Source of the DNA: Martinezella tropici
GTDB lineage: Bacteria; Pseudomonadota; Alphaproteobacteria; Rhizobiales; Rhizobiaceae
Assembly (NCBI GenBank): GCA_000799755.1
Contig: JUHI01000004.1
Location: 372,001-436,000, forward strand
Length of the DNA: 64,000 nucleotides
Direction: 5' to 3'
Under the pieces are notes generated by a model. It worked only from the letters and a program-made list of their open reading frames with translations, was not told the DNA's origin and ran no database searches. Every line of letters begins with the position of its first letter. Positions within the stretch are counted from its first letter, which is position 1. The position numbers were made by a program, and so were the translations under genes. This document shows, one piece after another, positions 7,002 to 15,721 of the stretch.

Positions 7002-7889
7002 GTGTTGTCTCGCCACGATCATCACGATGAGCGCGCGCAGCTCGATCTGTTCCGGGCGCTGCCCGGCGATCTCGCGCCCCGCGATGCGCAGGACCTCATG
7101 GCCTATCCGTTCTTCTCGCTTGCCAAGTCGAAGCGCCTGGCACCGATCGACTTCAAGGCGGGCTCGGTGAAGATCCGCGTCGAGGCCGTGCCCGAGCATG
7201 GCATGGCCACGATCTGGGATGCAGACGTCCTGATCTGGGCCGCCTCGCAGATCGTCGAGGCCCGCGACGTCGGCCTGCGCCCATCACGCCTGATGGCGAC
7301 CACCCCCTATGAAATCTTGAACTTCATCGGCCGAGGCGTATCGCTGCGCGACTACGACCGCCTGAAGGCGGCACTCGACCGGTTGCAATCGACCACGGTC
7401 GCGACCTCGATCCGCCAGCCGACCGAGCGGCGAATGCATCGCTTCTCCTGGATCAACGAATGGAAGGAGCGCGCCGATCATCGTGGCCGGCCGCTCGGCC
7501 TCGAACTGATCGTCCCCGACTGGTTCTACGGCGCTGTGCTCGAAGACGCGCTCGTGCTGACGATCGACCGCAAATATTTCGATCTCACCGGCGGGCTGGA
7601 GCGCTGGCTCTACCGCCTTGTCCGCAAGCATGGCGGCAAACAGGAGTTCGGCTGGAGCTTCGACTTTCCGCACCTTCACGCCAAGTCGGGCAGCCTCTCG
7701 CCGCTCAAGCACTTCGCCTACGACCTGCGCGACATCGTGCGCCGCCAGCCGCTGCCAGGCTACCGGCTGACCGTCGAGCAATGCCTTGGCGGCCCGGAAA
7801 TCCTTTCCTTCGCACCCACTGATCCGGACGCGCTCGGCATCCCACGCCGCCGTCGCCGTCCGGCAACTCGGCCTGTGGATAAGCTGTGA
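7002..7889 (+). CDS. repA: RepA-type replication initiator
   Basis: A 295-residue protein starting with GTG, of the replication initiator A family (winged-helix, TrfA-related) found on alphaproteobacterial plasmids and ICEs. Recognisable stretches are LMAYPFFSLAKSKR, the IWDADVLIWAASQI segment, MATTPYEILNFIGR, RLKAALDRLQSTTV, and the second winged-helix part with LTGGLERWLYRLVRKHGG. It would bind iterons; three are present immediately downstream at 7896-7960. Autonomous replication after excision, coupled to the ParA/ParB-like pair that follows, is the expected role. An alternative TTG start at 7005 cannot be excluded. Confidence 0.85.
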   Translation: MLSRHDHHDERAQLDLFRALPGDLAPRDAQDLMAYPFFSLAKSKRLAPIDFKAGSVKIRVEAVPEHGMATIWDADVLIWAASQIVEARDVGLRPSRLMATTPYEILNFIGRGVSLRDYDRLKAALDRLQSTTVATSIRQPTERRMHRFSWINEWKERADHRGRPLGLELIVPDWFYGAVLEDALVLTIDRKYFDLTGGLERWLYRLVRKHGGKQEFGWSFDFPHLHAKSGSLSPLKHFAYDLRDIVRRQPLPGYRLTVEQCLGGPEILSFAPTDPDALGIPRRRRRPATRPVDKL

Positions 7890-7895
7890 ATCGCC

Positions 7896-7960
7896 TCGTG
7901 CTATCAGGGACCGGCACTATCGTGCCATCGGGGACCGAACCCTCGTGCTATCGGGGACCG
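7896..7960 (+). repeat. Three iterons downstream of repA
   Basis: Three near-identical 18-bp direct repeats start at 7896, 7920 and 7943, consensus tcgtgctatcggggaccg. Copy 1 has a for g at one position and copy 2 has c for t at another. The 23-24 bp spacing puts them about two helical turns apart, on one face of the DNA. Such arrays next to a RepA gene are initiator-binding iterons. They start seven bases after the repA stop. Confidence 0.75.
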
Positions 7961-8045
7961 GAATCGCCGATTCCTCGCGCTGAATCAGCAGCTTGCGAGC
8001 CCACTAACTTATCTAACTTAGATTCCTTCGGAATCTTTCTAACGG
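7961..8045 (+). other. AT-rich tract and hairpin of the probable oriV
   Basis: After the iterons the GC content drops visibly. Two tandem ctaactta repeats (8004-8011 and 8013-8020) run into a hairpin with arms agattcc (8020-8026) and ggaatct (8030-8036) followed by ttct. An iteron array plus an AT-rich unwinding tract is the usual composition of an RepA-dependent origin; the hairpin may alternatively terminate repA transcription. Confidence 0.5.
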
Positions 8046-8100
8046 AAGTACGCTTTTCAGCGCCTGCGGATAACCCTCCGCTGGCCGACAGGAGCGCGCC

Positions 8101-8739
8101 GTGATCGTCGCGCTGCTCAATCAAAAGGGCGGCGTCGGCAAGACGACGCTGGCGCTGCATCTCGCCGGTGAATGGGCTCGGCACGGGCAACGCGTCACGC
8201 TGATCGACGCCGACCCGCAAGGCTCGGCGCTCGACTGGTCCCAGCAGCGCAGCCGGGAGGGGTTGGAGCGGCTGTTCGGTGTCGTCGGCCTGGCGCGCGA
8301 CACGCTGCATCGCGAGGCGCCGGAGCTGGCCCGGGACGCCGATCACGTCGTCATCGACGGGCCGCCGCGCGTCGCCGGGCTGATGCGTTCGGCGCTGCTC
8401 GCCGCCGATCTCGTGCTGATCCCCGTCCAGCCATCGCCCCTTGATGGCTGGGCCTCGGCCGAGATGCTCGCGTTGCTGGGCGAGGCGCGCATCTACCGGC
8501 CGCAGCTCGCCGCCCGCTTCGTGCTGAACCGCTGCGCCGCGCGCACGGTGCTCGCGCGCGAAACCGCCGAGACGCTGGCGGATCACGACCCGCCATTGCT
8601 CGCCACCACGATCGGCCAACGCATCGTCTTTGCTGAAGTCGTGCAGACCGGCCGGCTCGCCGCCGAGCAGGACGCGGAGTGTCCGGCCGCGCGCGAGATC
8701 GTCGCGCTGGCGGCCGAAGTGGCGAGGGTCGGCGCATGA
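8101..8739 (+). CDS. parA: ParA-family partition ATPase
   Basis: A 212-residue Walker-type ATPase with the deviant Walker A KGGVGKTT at residues 9-16, the ADPQGSALDW switch at about 39-48 and Walker B-like VVIDGPP. This is the short ParA form without an N-terminal DNA-binding domain. It starts with GTG at 8101, GGAG six bases ahead, and overlaps the next gene by ATGA. It should segregate or maintain the excised element together with the small protein encoded next. Confidence 0.92.
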   Translation: MIVALLNQKGGVGKTTLALHLAGEWARHGQRVTLIDADPQGSALDWSQQRSREGLERLFGVVGLARDTLHREAPELARDADHVVIDGPPRVAGLMRSALLAADLVLIPVQPSPLDGWASAEMLALLGEARIYRPQLAARFVLNRCAARTVLARETAETLADHDPPLLATTIGQRIVFAEVVQTGRLAAEQDAECPAAREIVALAAEVARVGA

Positions 8740-8990
8740 GCGAACGGTCCCCCAGGCGCAGCTTCGCATCCCGGCCTGCCGATCCGGAGAGCTGGATCAA
8801 GGCGCCAGATCACCAGACGCAGCGCGTGCAGCCTGCCGAGGAATTCTCGGCTCGGCTGACGATCGATGTCACCGCCGACATGCGCGGCCGCATCAAGATC
8901 GCGGCCTTCCGGCGCGGCCAGACCGTCGCCGACATGCTGCGCGCGCTGTTCGAACGCGAATTCCCACCACCGTCAGGAGAAGGATCATGA
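8736..8990 (+). CDS. Small ParB-like partition partner
   Basis: An 84-residue basic protein starting at the ATG that overlaps the parA stop. Residues 38-75 (FSARLTIDVTADMRGRIKIAAFRRGQTVADMLRALFERE) read as a ribbon-helix-helix domain, as in the small centromere-binding proteins that accompany short ParA proteins. The N terminus is rich in Arg, Ser and Pro. The coupling to parA and to the DUF2840 gene (ATGA at both ends) points to one translational unit. Confidence 0.75.
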   Translation: MSERSPRRSFASRPADPESWIKAPDHQTQRVQPAEEFSARLTIDVTADMRGRIKIAAFRRGQTVADMLRALFEREFPPPSGEGS

Positions 8991-9505
8991 CCGGTCTTGC
9001 CGCCGCATCCGCGCGCGTCGGCCGCGCCGCCGCCGCGCCGCCAGACGATCTCACCCAAGTCGAGCTCGTCTGGATCGAGAAGCAGATCGAGCACTGGATC
9101 CGCTTTGGCCGCGAGGTCCGCGAACAGGTGCTGGACCGCCGCCGCCGCATCCTCTTCTTCCCTGCCGGCAGCGTCTTCGCGCTGGTGCGCTGGGCCGCGA
9201 ACGAGCACGGCACCGTGCTCTCGCGTCTCGACATCCTGCGCGCCGTCGAACGTGGCACGCCATGCCAGACGGTCCCGACGGTGACGCCCGGCGGCGACAT
9301 CCTGCTGCGTGTCGACGGCTGGCCGAAGGTGGAGCGCGCGCTCCAGCTCATCGATGCGATCGAGGCGATCGGCATCGATCCAGCGAAGGTATCGCCCGAT
9401 CACTGGCGCCACGTCCACAATCGCCTGGCCGCCGGCGAGACGCCGCGCGCCTACACAATGCAGCGCCATCGCGCCTTCCTCCTGCGCCGCGAGATCGACG
9501 CATGA
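8987..9505 (+). CDS. DUF2840 domain-containing protein
   Basis: A 172-residue protein of DUF2840, a family confined largely to alphaproteobacterial conjugative elements and always found between the par genes and traF. Conserved-looking parts are LTQVELVWIEKQIEHWIRFG, the repeated Arg run followed by ILFFPAGSVFALVRWAANEHGT and the C-terminal YTMQRHRAFLLRR. It is charged and soluble, without a signal peptide. Both ends overlap neighbours by ATGA. Function is not known; a role in transfer or element maintenance is inferred from synteny only. Confidence 0.88.
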   Translation: MTGLAAASARVGRAAAAPPDDLTQVELVWIEKQIEHWIRFGREVREQVLDRRRRILFFPAGSVFALVRWAANEHGTVLSRLDILRAVERGTPCQTVPTVTPGGDILLRVDGWPKVERALQLIDAIEAIGIDPAKVSPDHWRHVHNRLAAGETPRAYTMQRHRAFLLRREIDA

Positions 9506-10047
9506 CCCGGCTCGGCTACGCCATCACGACGACCGCCGCCGTGTCGCTGCTCGGCGTTCTGTCGCTCGCTTCCTTCACGCCGAAGCTGATCTGGAATGCG
9601 TCGGCCAGCACGCCGATCGGCCTCTATGCGATCGAGCCCCAGCGGTCCCCGGAGGTCACCGATCTGGTCGCCGTACGCGCGCCCGAGCCGCTGGCGAGCT
9701 TCCTCGCCGAGGGCGGCTACCTGCCGCGCGGCGTACCGCTGATGAAGCGCATCGTGGCGCTTCCCGGCCAGCGGGTTTGCCGGACGGGCCTCGCGATCAC
9801 CGTCGACGCAGTGCCAATGGGCGAGGCGCTCGATCGCGATCGCCGCGGCAATCCACTGCCGATCTGGCAGGGCTGCCGCGTCGTCGCCGAGGGCGAGCTG
9901 TTCCTGATGAACTGGCAGGTCCGCGACAGCCTTGACGGCCGCTACTTCGGCCCGCTTCCGGCCTCCGCAGTGATCGGCCGGGCCATCCCTCTCTACACCG
10001 ACGAGGACGGCGATGGCCGCTTCGTTTGGCGCGCGCCGACGCGGTGA
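9502..10047 (+). CDS. traF: TraF conjugative transfer signal peptidase
   Basis: A 181-residue S26-family serine protease. The N terminus has one membrane anchor (residues 7-27). The catalytic serine region is ASASTPIGLYAI near residues 34-45 and the general-base lysine is in PLMKRIVALPGQRVC. TraF of the RP4 group trims and cyclises the TrbC pilin, which is encoded here at 22081. It belongs to the parA-DUF2840-traF unit through a four-base overlap. Confidence 0.92.
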   Translation: MTRLGYAITTTAAVSLLGVLSLASFTPKLIWNASASTPIGLYAIEPQRSPEVTDLVAVRAPEPLASFLAEGGYLPRGVPLMKRIVALPGQRVCRTGLAITVDAVPMGEALDRDRRGNPLPIWQGCRVVAEGELFLMNWQVRDSLDGRYFGPLPASAVIGRAIPLYTDEDGDGRFVWRAPTR

Positions 10048-10092
10048 CGACGCGCCCGTGCCTACCCTCACCGCAATCCCAAGGAGGAAATC

Positions 10093-10440
10093 ATGTCCCT
10101 GATCGGTCAATTCACCCGCGACGATGGCGGCTTCATCGGCCATCTAGAAACACTTCTGCTGCACCAGGATATCATCATCATTCCGGCCGAGCCGTCCGAC
10201 GCCGAGAATGCGCCGGATTTCCGCGTCCACGTCTTCGACGGTATGAACAACGAACCCCGCGCCGAAATCGGCGCGGGTTGGAAGCGCACCGGCGAGAAGG
10301 CCGGCGACTACGTCTCTCTGCAGCTCGACGACCCATGCTTTCCGCATCCGATCCGCGCCAACCTGTTCCAATCGGCCGACGACAAGTCCACCTGGGGCCT
10401 GCACTGGAACCGCCCGCCCAAGCGCGGCGAGCGGGACTGA
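10093..10440 (+). CDS. DUF736 family protein (second copy)
   Basis: A 115-residue DUF736 protein with EIGAGW, DYVSLQLDDPCF, HPIRANLF and a WGLHWNRP end. It is clearly related to, but diverged from, the copy at 4555, with an insertion of an Asp-rich segment and IIIIPAEP in the middle. Good AAGGAGG ribosome-binding site before the ATG. It sits between traF and the lytic transglycosylase. Confidence 0.88.
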   Translation: MSLIGQFTRDDGGFIGHLETLLLHQDIIIIPAEPSDAENAPDFRVHVFDGMNNEPRAEIGAGWKRTGEKAGDYVSLQLDDPCFPHPIRANLFQSADDKSTWGLHWNRPPKRGERD

Positions 10441-10443
10441 GCG

Positions 10444-11208
10444 ATGCCGACCCGTCACCATCGTGCTGCCGCCGGACGGTTCACCACCGTCCGGCATGCA
10501 GCCCTCTTCCTCCTTACCGGCCTGACTCTCGCGATGCCGGTCGCGGTCTTCGCCCAGGCGCAGGACGCGCCGGCCGAGCGGGCATCTCCCGCTGATCCCT
10601 ATGCCGGCTATATCGCCGAGGCCGCGCGGCGGTTCGGCGTTCCAGAAGCCTGGATACGCGCCGTCATGCGCGTCGAGAGCCGCGGCAATGTGCACGCGAT
10701 TTCGTCGGCCGGCGCGATGGGCCTGATGCAGATCATGCCCGCGACCTGGGCGAACCTGCGCGCCCGACACAGTCTCGGCAATGATCCCTACGACCCGCGC
10801 GACAACATCTTCGCGGGCGCCGCCTATCTGCGCGAGATGCACGATCGCTATGGCTCGCCGGGCTTTCTGGCGGCCTACAATGCCGGTCCCGGCCGCTATG
10901 AAGAAAACCGCGCGACCGGCCGCCCCTTGCCGGCGGAAACGCGCGCCTATGTCGCCGTTCTCGCGCCGATCATCGGCGGCGGCGATCTCGCTGCCCCCGT
11001 CACGGTGGCGGTCGCCAATCCGCTCGCCTGGGTCCGTGCGCCGCTGTTCATCGCGCAGGCGGATAGCAGCGCGGGCGCAGATCGACGGCCGAGTGACGAC
11101 GCGCCGACGGCACCGCCTTCGCGACCTTCCGAGCGCGATTTTGCGCCCGCCGATCCCCAGACCGGCGGCCTGTTTGCCACTCGAACTGCGAGTGCGGGGC
11201 CGCGATGA
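10444..11208 (+). CDS. VirB1-type lytic transglycosylase
   Basis: A 254-residue protein with a signal peptide (hydrophobic residues 18-36, cleavage likely after VFAQA) and an SLT/goose-lysozyme domain. The catalytic glutamate is E78 in RVESRGN, followed by SSAGAMGLMQIMPATWANL and YNAGPGRY. The C-terminal third is Pro-, Ala- and Asp-rich and probably unstructured. It would open peptidoglycan for assembly of the Trb channel. Starts four bases after the DUF736 stop, so translation is probably coupled. Confidence 0.92.
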   Translation: MPTRHHRAAAGRFTTVRHAALFLLTGLTLAMPVAVFAQAQDAPAERASPADPYAGYIAEAARRFGVPEAWIRAVMRVESRGNVHAISSAGAMGLMQIMPATWANLRARHSLGNDPYDPRDNIFAGAAYLREMHDRYGSPGFLAAYNAGPGRYEENRATGRPLPAETRAYVAVLAPIIGGGDLAAPVTVAVANPLAWVRAPLFIAQADSSAGADRRPSDDAPTAPPSRPSERDFAPADPQTGGLFATRTASAGPR

Positions 11209-11452
11209 CGACTTTCGCACTTTATGCGGTGATATCGGGCTCTGGCGTAGGATTGGCCTGGGAGCGGAGAAGCGCAGGCACCACAACCGCACGATGGCAG
11301 GATAAAGGGCCGCGATGTGCCGCCTTGTTCGGTTGTGGTTTTTCAAGGGGTTACGGCGCGTTTGCGCGATGTGCGCCTGATCGGCGCAGCCTGCGCCCGC
11401 GGCGCTTTCCCAACAATTTCCTCGACTTTGCGCGATGTGCGAGGCCATCCCC
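11209..11452 (+). other. Candidate oriT region before the relaxase gene
   Basis: This 244-bp gap lies directly upstream of the relaxase gene and is repeat-rich. A perfect 10-bp inverted repeat, accacaaccg (11280-11289) and cggttgtggt (11330-11339), is followed by a T run. Two identical 15-bp direct repeats tttgcgcgatgtgcg occur at 11361-11375 and 11427-11441, and a partial third, cgcgatgtgc, at 11311-11320. Inverted plus direct repeats next to a relaxase gene are typical of origins of transfer. No nic consensus could be assigned by eye. Confidence 0.45.
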
Positions 11453-13192
11453 ATGAGCGCCGAGGACGATTTCCGCATCCGACCAGGGCGCATCCGTTCG
11501 ACCCGCGCCCAGCAAGTCAGGCCCTTCATTGCGCAGGCGCTCGCCGCCGCGCAGAAGGCCGGCGGCGCCGTTTCCCGGCAAGGCAGGATCGGCCCCGGCA
11601 ACCGCTCACGCTTTGGTCGCGGGCAGCGCGCGGCGGTGCAGGCCAACCGGCTGCTGACCGCCCGCTCGCGTGGCGCGGTGATCAAGGCGCGCGTCGTGCG
11701 CCACGGCGGACGCAACGCGCCGCTCGGCACGCACCTCAATTATCTCCGGCGCGAGGGCGTGACCCGGGATGGAGAGAAGGCCCGGCTGTTCGGCCCCGGC
11801 GGCGATGATGTTGATCCCAAGGCGTTCGCGGAGCGTTGCGAGGACGACCGCCACCATTTCCGCTTCATCGTGTCCCCCGACGACGCGGTCGAGATGTCCG
11901 ACCTCAAGGGATTCGCCCGCGAATTAGTCGGGCAGATGGAGAAGGATCTCGGGACCCGGCTCGACTGGGTCGCGGTCGATCACTGGAACACCGAGCATCC
12001 CCACGTCCACCTGATCGTGCGCGGCGCCCGCGACGATGGCGAGAACCTCGTTATCTCCCGCGACTACATCAAGGAGGGCATGCGCGACCGGGCACGCCAT
12101 CTCATCACCCAGGAGCTGGGACCGCGCACCGATCAGGAGATCCGCCGCACCCTCGAACGCCAGGTCGAATCCGAACGCTGGACCAATCTCGATCGCCAGC
12201 TCGCGCGCGATGCCTACCGAACCGGCGTCGTTGACCTCGCGCCGCATCCCGATCGGCAGCCCGACGAATTCCACGCCCTGAAGGTCGGGCGCCTGCGCAA
12301 GCTGGAAACGATGGGACTCGCCGACCAGGTCGGCCCCGGCCAATGGAAGATCTCCGAGAAGGCCGAGGCGACGCTGCGCGAGCTCGGCGAGCGCGGCGAC
12401 ATCATCAAGCGCATGCATCGCGCGCTGACCGATCGCGGGATCGAGCGCGGCGCGGCGAGCTATGTGCTCGCCAGCGAAAGCCTGAACGACCCCGTCGTCG
12501 GCCGGCTGGTGACACGAGGCCTCGACGACGAACTCAAGGGCACGGCCTTCGCCGTGGTCGATGGTGTGGACGGCCGCACCCATCACATCAAGCTGCCCGA
12601 TCTCGATGCCGCCGGTGACAGCGCGCCCGGTTCGATCGTCGAGCTGCGCAGGTTCGACGATGCGCGCGGGCAGCGGCGCGTCGCGCTTGCCGTCCGCTCA
12701 GATCTCGACATCTCTGCCCAGGTCACCGCCACCGGCGCGACTTGGCTCGACCGGCAGGCGATCGCCCGCGAGCCTGTGGCGCTTGGCGGCGGCGGCTTCG
12801 GCGCCGAGGTGCGCGACGCGATCGACCGGCGCGCCGAGCATCTGATCGAACAGCGCCTGGCCGAACGTCACGGCCGCAGCGTGATCTTCTCTCGCAACCT
12901 CATCGACACGCTGCGGCAGCGTGAGGTCGAGGCGCTGGGCGAAAAGCTTGCAGCCGAGACCGGGCGTCCCTTCACCAAGGCGGCCACCGGCGAATATGTG
13001 GCCGGCGCCTATCGGCAGCGCATCGCCCTCGCTTCGGGCCGCTTCGCCATGATCGACGACGGGCTCGGCTTCCAGCTCGTGCCGTGGTCGCCGTCTCTCG
13101 AAAAGCATCTTGGACAGCATGTCTCCGGCGTCGCTCGCGGCGATGGCGGGGTCGACTGGAGTTTTGGCCGCAAGCGCGGCCTCGGCCTGTAG
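11453..13192 (+). CDS. DUF3363 relaxase (RlxS-type)
   Basis: A 579-residue conjugative relaxase. After a basic N terminus, the HUH endonuclease core runs from about residue 75 to 240. It has HLNYLRREGV (residues 94-103), DDRHHFRFIVSPDDA, and the metal-binding EHPHVHLIVRG with His 182, 184 and 186. The C-terminal half is the DUF3363 domain. It would nick oriT and lead the strand through the TraG/Trb channel. The start MSAEDDF at 11453 is preferred over an in-frame ATG at 11435 because a GAGG lies eight bases ahead. The same class serves the symbiosis-island ICEs. Confidence 0.92.
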   Translation: MSAEDDFRIRPGRIRSTRAQQVRPFIAQALAAAQKAGGAVSRQGRIGPGNRSRFGRGQRAAVQANRLLTARSRGAVIKARVVRHGGRNAPLGTHLNYLRREGVTRDGEKARLFGPGGDDVDPKAFAERCEDDRHHFRFIVSPDDAVEMSDLKGFARELVGQMEKDLGTRLDWVAVDHWNTEHPHVHLIVRGARDDGENLVISRDYIKEGMRDRARHLITQELGPRTDQEIRRTLERQVESERWTNLDRQLARDAYRTGVVDLAPHPDRQPDEFHALKVGRLRKLETMGLADQVGPGQWKISEKAEATLRELGERGDIIKRMHRALTDRGIERGAASYVLASESLNDPVVGRLVTRGLDDELKGTAFAVVDGVDGRTHHIKLPDLDAAGDSAPGSIVELRRFDDARGQRRVALAVRSDLDISAQVTATGATWLDRQAIAREPVALGGGGFGAEVRDAIDRRAEHLIEQRLAERHGRSVIFSRNLIDTLRQREVEALGEKLAAETGRPFTKAATGEYVAGAYRQRIALASGRFAMIDDGLGFQLVPWSPSLEKHLGQHVSGVARGDGGVDWSFGRKRGLGL

Positions 13193-13216
13193 CCCGCAAT
13201 CAAGAAAGGAACCGCC

Positions 13217-15202
13217 ATGTCGGCGACCAAAATCCTCTGGGGGCAAATCCTTACCGTCTTCATGATCGTGCTGATGACGACCTGGTCAGCGACGCAATGG
13301 ACCGCGTGGCGTCTCGGCTTCCAGGCGCAGCTCGGGCCGCCATGGTTCGATCTGGCTGGCTGGCCAATCTACTATCCATGGTCCTTCTTCCCGTGGTGGT
13401 ACTTCTACGACGCCTATGCCCCGCCGATCTTCGTTGAGGGCGCCTATATCGCCGCGTCTGGCGGCTTCATCTCCATCGCAGTCGCGATCGGCATGTCGGT
13501 CTGGCGGGCCCGCGAGGCGAAGAACGTCGAGACCTATGGCTCGGCGCGCTGGGCGCGACCTGACGAAGTGCAGGCCGCCGGCCTGCTCGGCGACGACGGC
13601 GTCGTGCTCGGCAAGCTCGATCGCGACTATCTTCGCCACGACGGTCCGGAGCATGTGCTGTGCTTCGCGCCGACCCGCTCCGGCAAGGGCGTGGGGCTCG
13701 TCGTGCCCTCGCTCCTGACCTGGCCGGGCTCGGCAATCGTCCACGACATCAAGGGCGAGAACTGGACGCTGACGGCAGGCTTCCGCTCGCGGCATGGCCG
13801 TGTCCTGCTGTTCGATCCGACCAATCCGAAGTCCGCCGCCTACAATCCGCTGCTGGAGGTCCGGAAAGGGGAATGGGAGGTCCGCGACGTGCAAAACATC
13901 GCCGACATCCTGGTCGACCCGGAAGGCTCGCTCGAGAAACGCAATCACTGGGAGAAAACGAGCCACGCACTGCTGGTCGGCGCCATTCTGCACGTTCTTT
14001 ATGCCGAGGCCGACAAGACGCTCGCCGGCGTCGCCGCCTTCCTCTCTGATCCGAAGCGCCCGATCGAGTCGACGCTGGCGGCGATGATGAAGACCGCGCA
14101 CCTCGGCGAAGCCGGGCCGCATCCCGTCATCGCCAGCGCCGCGCGCGAGCTGTTGAACAAATCGGACAACGAGCGCAGCGGCGTGCTCTCGACTGCGATG
14201 TCGTTCCTCGGCCTCTATCGCGATCCCGTCGTAGCCGAAGTGACGCGGCGCTGCGACTGGCGCATCGCCGACATCGTCGGCGCCAAGCATCCGACGACCC
14301 TCTACCTCGTCGTGCCGCCCTCCGACATCAACCGCACCAAGCCGCTGATCCGCCTGATCCTCAACCAGATCGGCCGGCGCCTCACCGAGGATCTGCAGGC
14401 GAAGGGCGGCCGGCACCGGCTGCTGCTCATGCTCGACGAGTTCCCGGCGCTCGGCCGGCTCGACTTCTTCGAGAGCGCCCTGGCGTTCATGGCCGGCTAT
14501 GGCCTCAAGAGCTTCCTGATCGCCCAGTCGCTGAACCAGATCGAGAAGGCCTATGGGCCCAACAATTCGATCCTCGACAACTGCCATGTCCGCGTCAGCT
14601 TCGCCACCAATGATGAGCGGACGGCCAAGCGCGTGTCGGACGCGCTGGGCACCGCGACCGAGATGCGGGCGATGAAGAACTATGCCGGGCACCGGCTCTC
14701 GCCCTGGCTCGGCCACATGATGGTGTCGCGGTCCGAGACGGCCCGCCAGCTGCTCACCCCCGGCGAGATCATGCAGCTTCCGCCGTCCGACGAGATCGTC
14801 ATGGTCGCGGGCACGCCGCCGATCCGCGCGAAGAAGGCGCGCTACTATGAGGATCGCCGTTTCCAGGAGCGGATCCTGCCGCCCCCTGCGCATGCCAAAC
14901 CGAAGCAAGCGTCGACCGACGACTGGAGCAATCTGGCCCTGCCGCCCACGCCCGAGATTCTGACCGTGCCGCCGGCAGCCAGCCCCGATGATGAGGACAC
15001 CACCGAATCCGAGCGCCGCCGCCAGCCCGAGCTGAACCGGGTGCAGCCGATCGAGAAGAAGGCGCCTATCGAGAACGAGTTCGAGATCGACCCGGCGGAC
15101 GATGCCGATGACGACGCCGCACGCCTCAGCCGCATGAACCAGACCATGCGGCAGGTCGCGCGTCAGGCCTCGCTCGATCCCGGCGACGGCATCGAGCTGT
15201 AA
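13217..15202 (+). CDS. traG: TraG/VirD4 type IV coupling protein
   Basis: A 661-residue membrane ATPase. Two to three N-terminal transmembrane segments occupy residues 8-30, 50-65 and 75-97. Walker A is APTRSGKG at 151-158, Walker B LLLMLDEFPALGR at about 401-413, and the C-terminal tail is acidic. It recruits the relaxosome to the Trb channel. Starts 24 bases after the relaxase gene with AAGGA upstream. Confidence 0.95.
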   Translation: MSATKILWGQILTVFMIVLMTTWSATQWTAWRLGFQAQLGPPWFDLAGWPIYYPWSFFPWWYFYDAYAPPIFVEGAYIAASGGFISIAVAIGMSVWRAREAKNVETYGSARWARPDEVQAAGLLGDDGVVLGKLDRDYLRHDGPEHVLCFAPTRSGKGVGLVVPSLLTWPGSAIVHDIKGENWTLTAGFRSRHGRVLLFDPTNPKSAAYNPLLEVRKGEWEVRDVQNIADILVDPEGSLEKRNHWEKTSHALLVGAILHVLYAEADKTLAGVAAFLSDPKRPIESTLAAMMKTAHLGEAGPHPVIASAARELLNKSDNERSGVLSTAMSFLGLYRDPVVAEVTRRCDWRIADIVGAKHPTTLYLVVPPSDINRTKPLIRLILNQIGRRLTEDLQAKGGRHRLLLMLDEFPALGRLDFFESALAFMAGYGLKSFLIAQSLNQIEKAYGPNNSILDNCHVRVSFATNDERTAKRVSDALGTATEMRAMKNYAGHRLSPWLGHMMVSRSETARQLLTPGEIMQLPPSDEIVMVAGTPPIRAKKARYYEDRRFQERILPPPAHAKPKQASTDDWSNLALPPTPEILTVPPAASPDDEDTTESERRRQPELNRVQPIEKKAPIENEFEIDPADDADDDAARLSRMNQTMRQVARQASLDPGDGIEL

Positions 15203-15211
15203 GAGGCGGTC

Positions 15212-15646
15212 ATGACGAAATCACCGAAGAAGCAGCGGCTCTCCGTCTATCTCGAGCCCGAGATCATGAAGGCCCTTTCGGCACATGCCGTGCGGCGCGG
15301 CCATTCGCTGTCGCTGGTTGCCGAAGCCGGCATCGCCTCCTTCCTCTCGCCCGACGCGGCCGAGCGTCAGGAGGCGGCCATCACCAAGCGGCTCGACCAG
15401 ATCGATCGGCGCATGACCCGCATGGAGCGCGACGTCGGCATCGCCGTTGAAACGCTAGCGATCTTCGTGCGCTTTTGGCTTCAAACGACGCCGGCCTTGC
15501 CGGAGCCTGCGGCTCAAGCGGCTCGGGCGAAGGCTGCAGAACGCTACGAGGCGTTCGTCACTGCGCTTGGCCGCCGGCTCGCAAACGGGCCGAAGCTGCG
15601 GCAGGAGATTTCCGAGGACGTGGACCCTTCTCGCGACGTGGAATAG
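15212..15646 (+). CDS. Ribbon-helix-helix (CopG-like) protein
   Basis: A 144-residue protein with an N-terminal ribbon-helix-helix: KKQRLSVYLEPEIMKALSAHAVRRGHSLSLVAEAGI, in family order, followed by a helical segment that may anchor or oligomerise. It is standard in this synteny between traG and trbB and may regulate the trb operon or act in the relaxosome. Here trbB does not follow; about 5.4 kb of cargo intervenes. Confidence 0.8.
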   Translation: MTKSPKKQRLSVYLEPEIMKALSAHAVRRGHSLSLVAEAGIASFLSPDAAERQEAAITKRLDQIDRRMTRMERDVGIAVETLAIFVRFWLQTTPALPEPAAQAARAKAAERYEAFVTALGRRLANGPKLRQEISEDVDPSRDVE

Positions 15647-15721
15647 AGCTTAGCAGCCCCAGCCTTGTTGCTGCCGCCTTGAGGATCTACCACGTGACGA
15701 GTAGCTGCTGCTGAGGATCTT

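Noticed and set aside
11205..11456. 83-residue frame between the transglycosylase and relaxase genes
   Set aside because: Although its ATG overlaps the upstream stop, its text is low-information and it covers the repeats of the candidate oriT.
10144..11739. 531-codon open frame on the minus strand across DUF736, transglycosylase and relaxase start
   Set aside because: Antisense shadow of GC-rich genes; no ribosome-binding site, Arg/Gly/Ala-rich text without motifs, and the plus strand has well-defined genes.
13286..14908. 540-codon open frame opposite traG
   Set aside because: Shadow of traG; composition is out-of-frame and no domain is recognisable.
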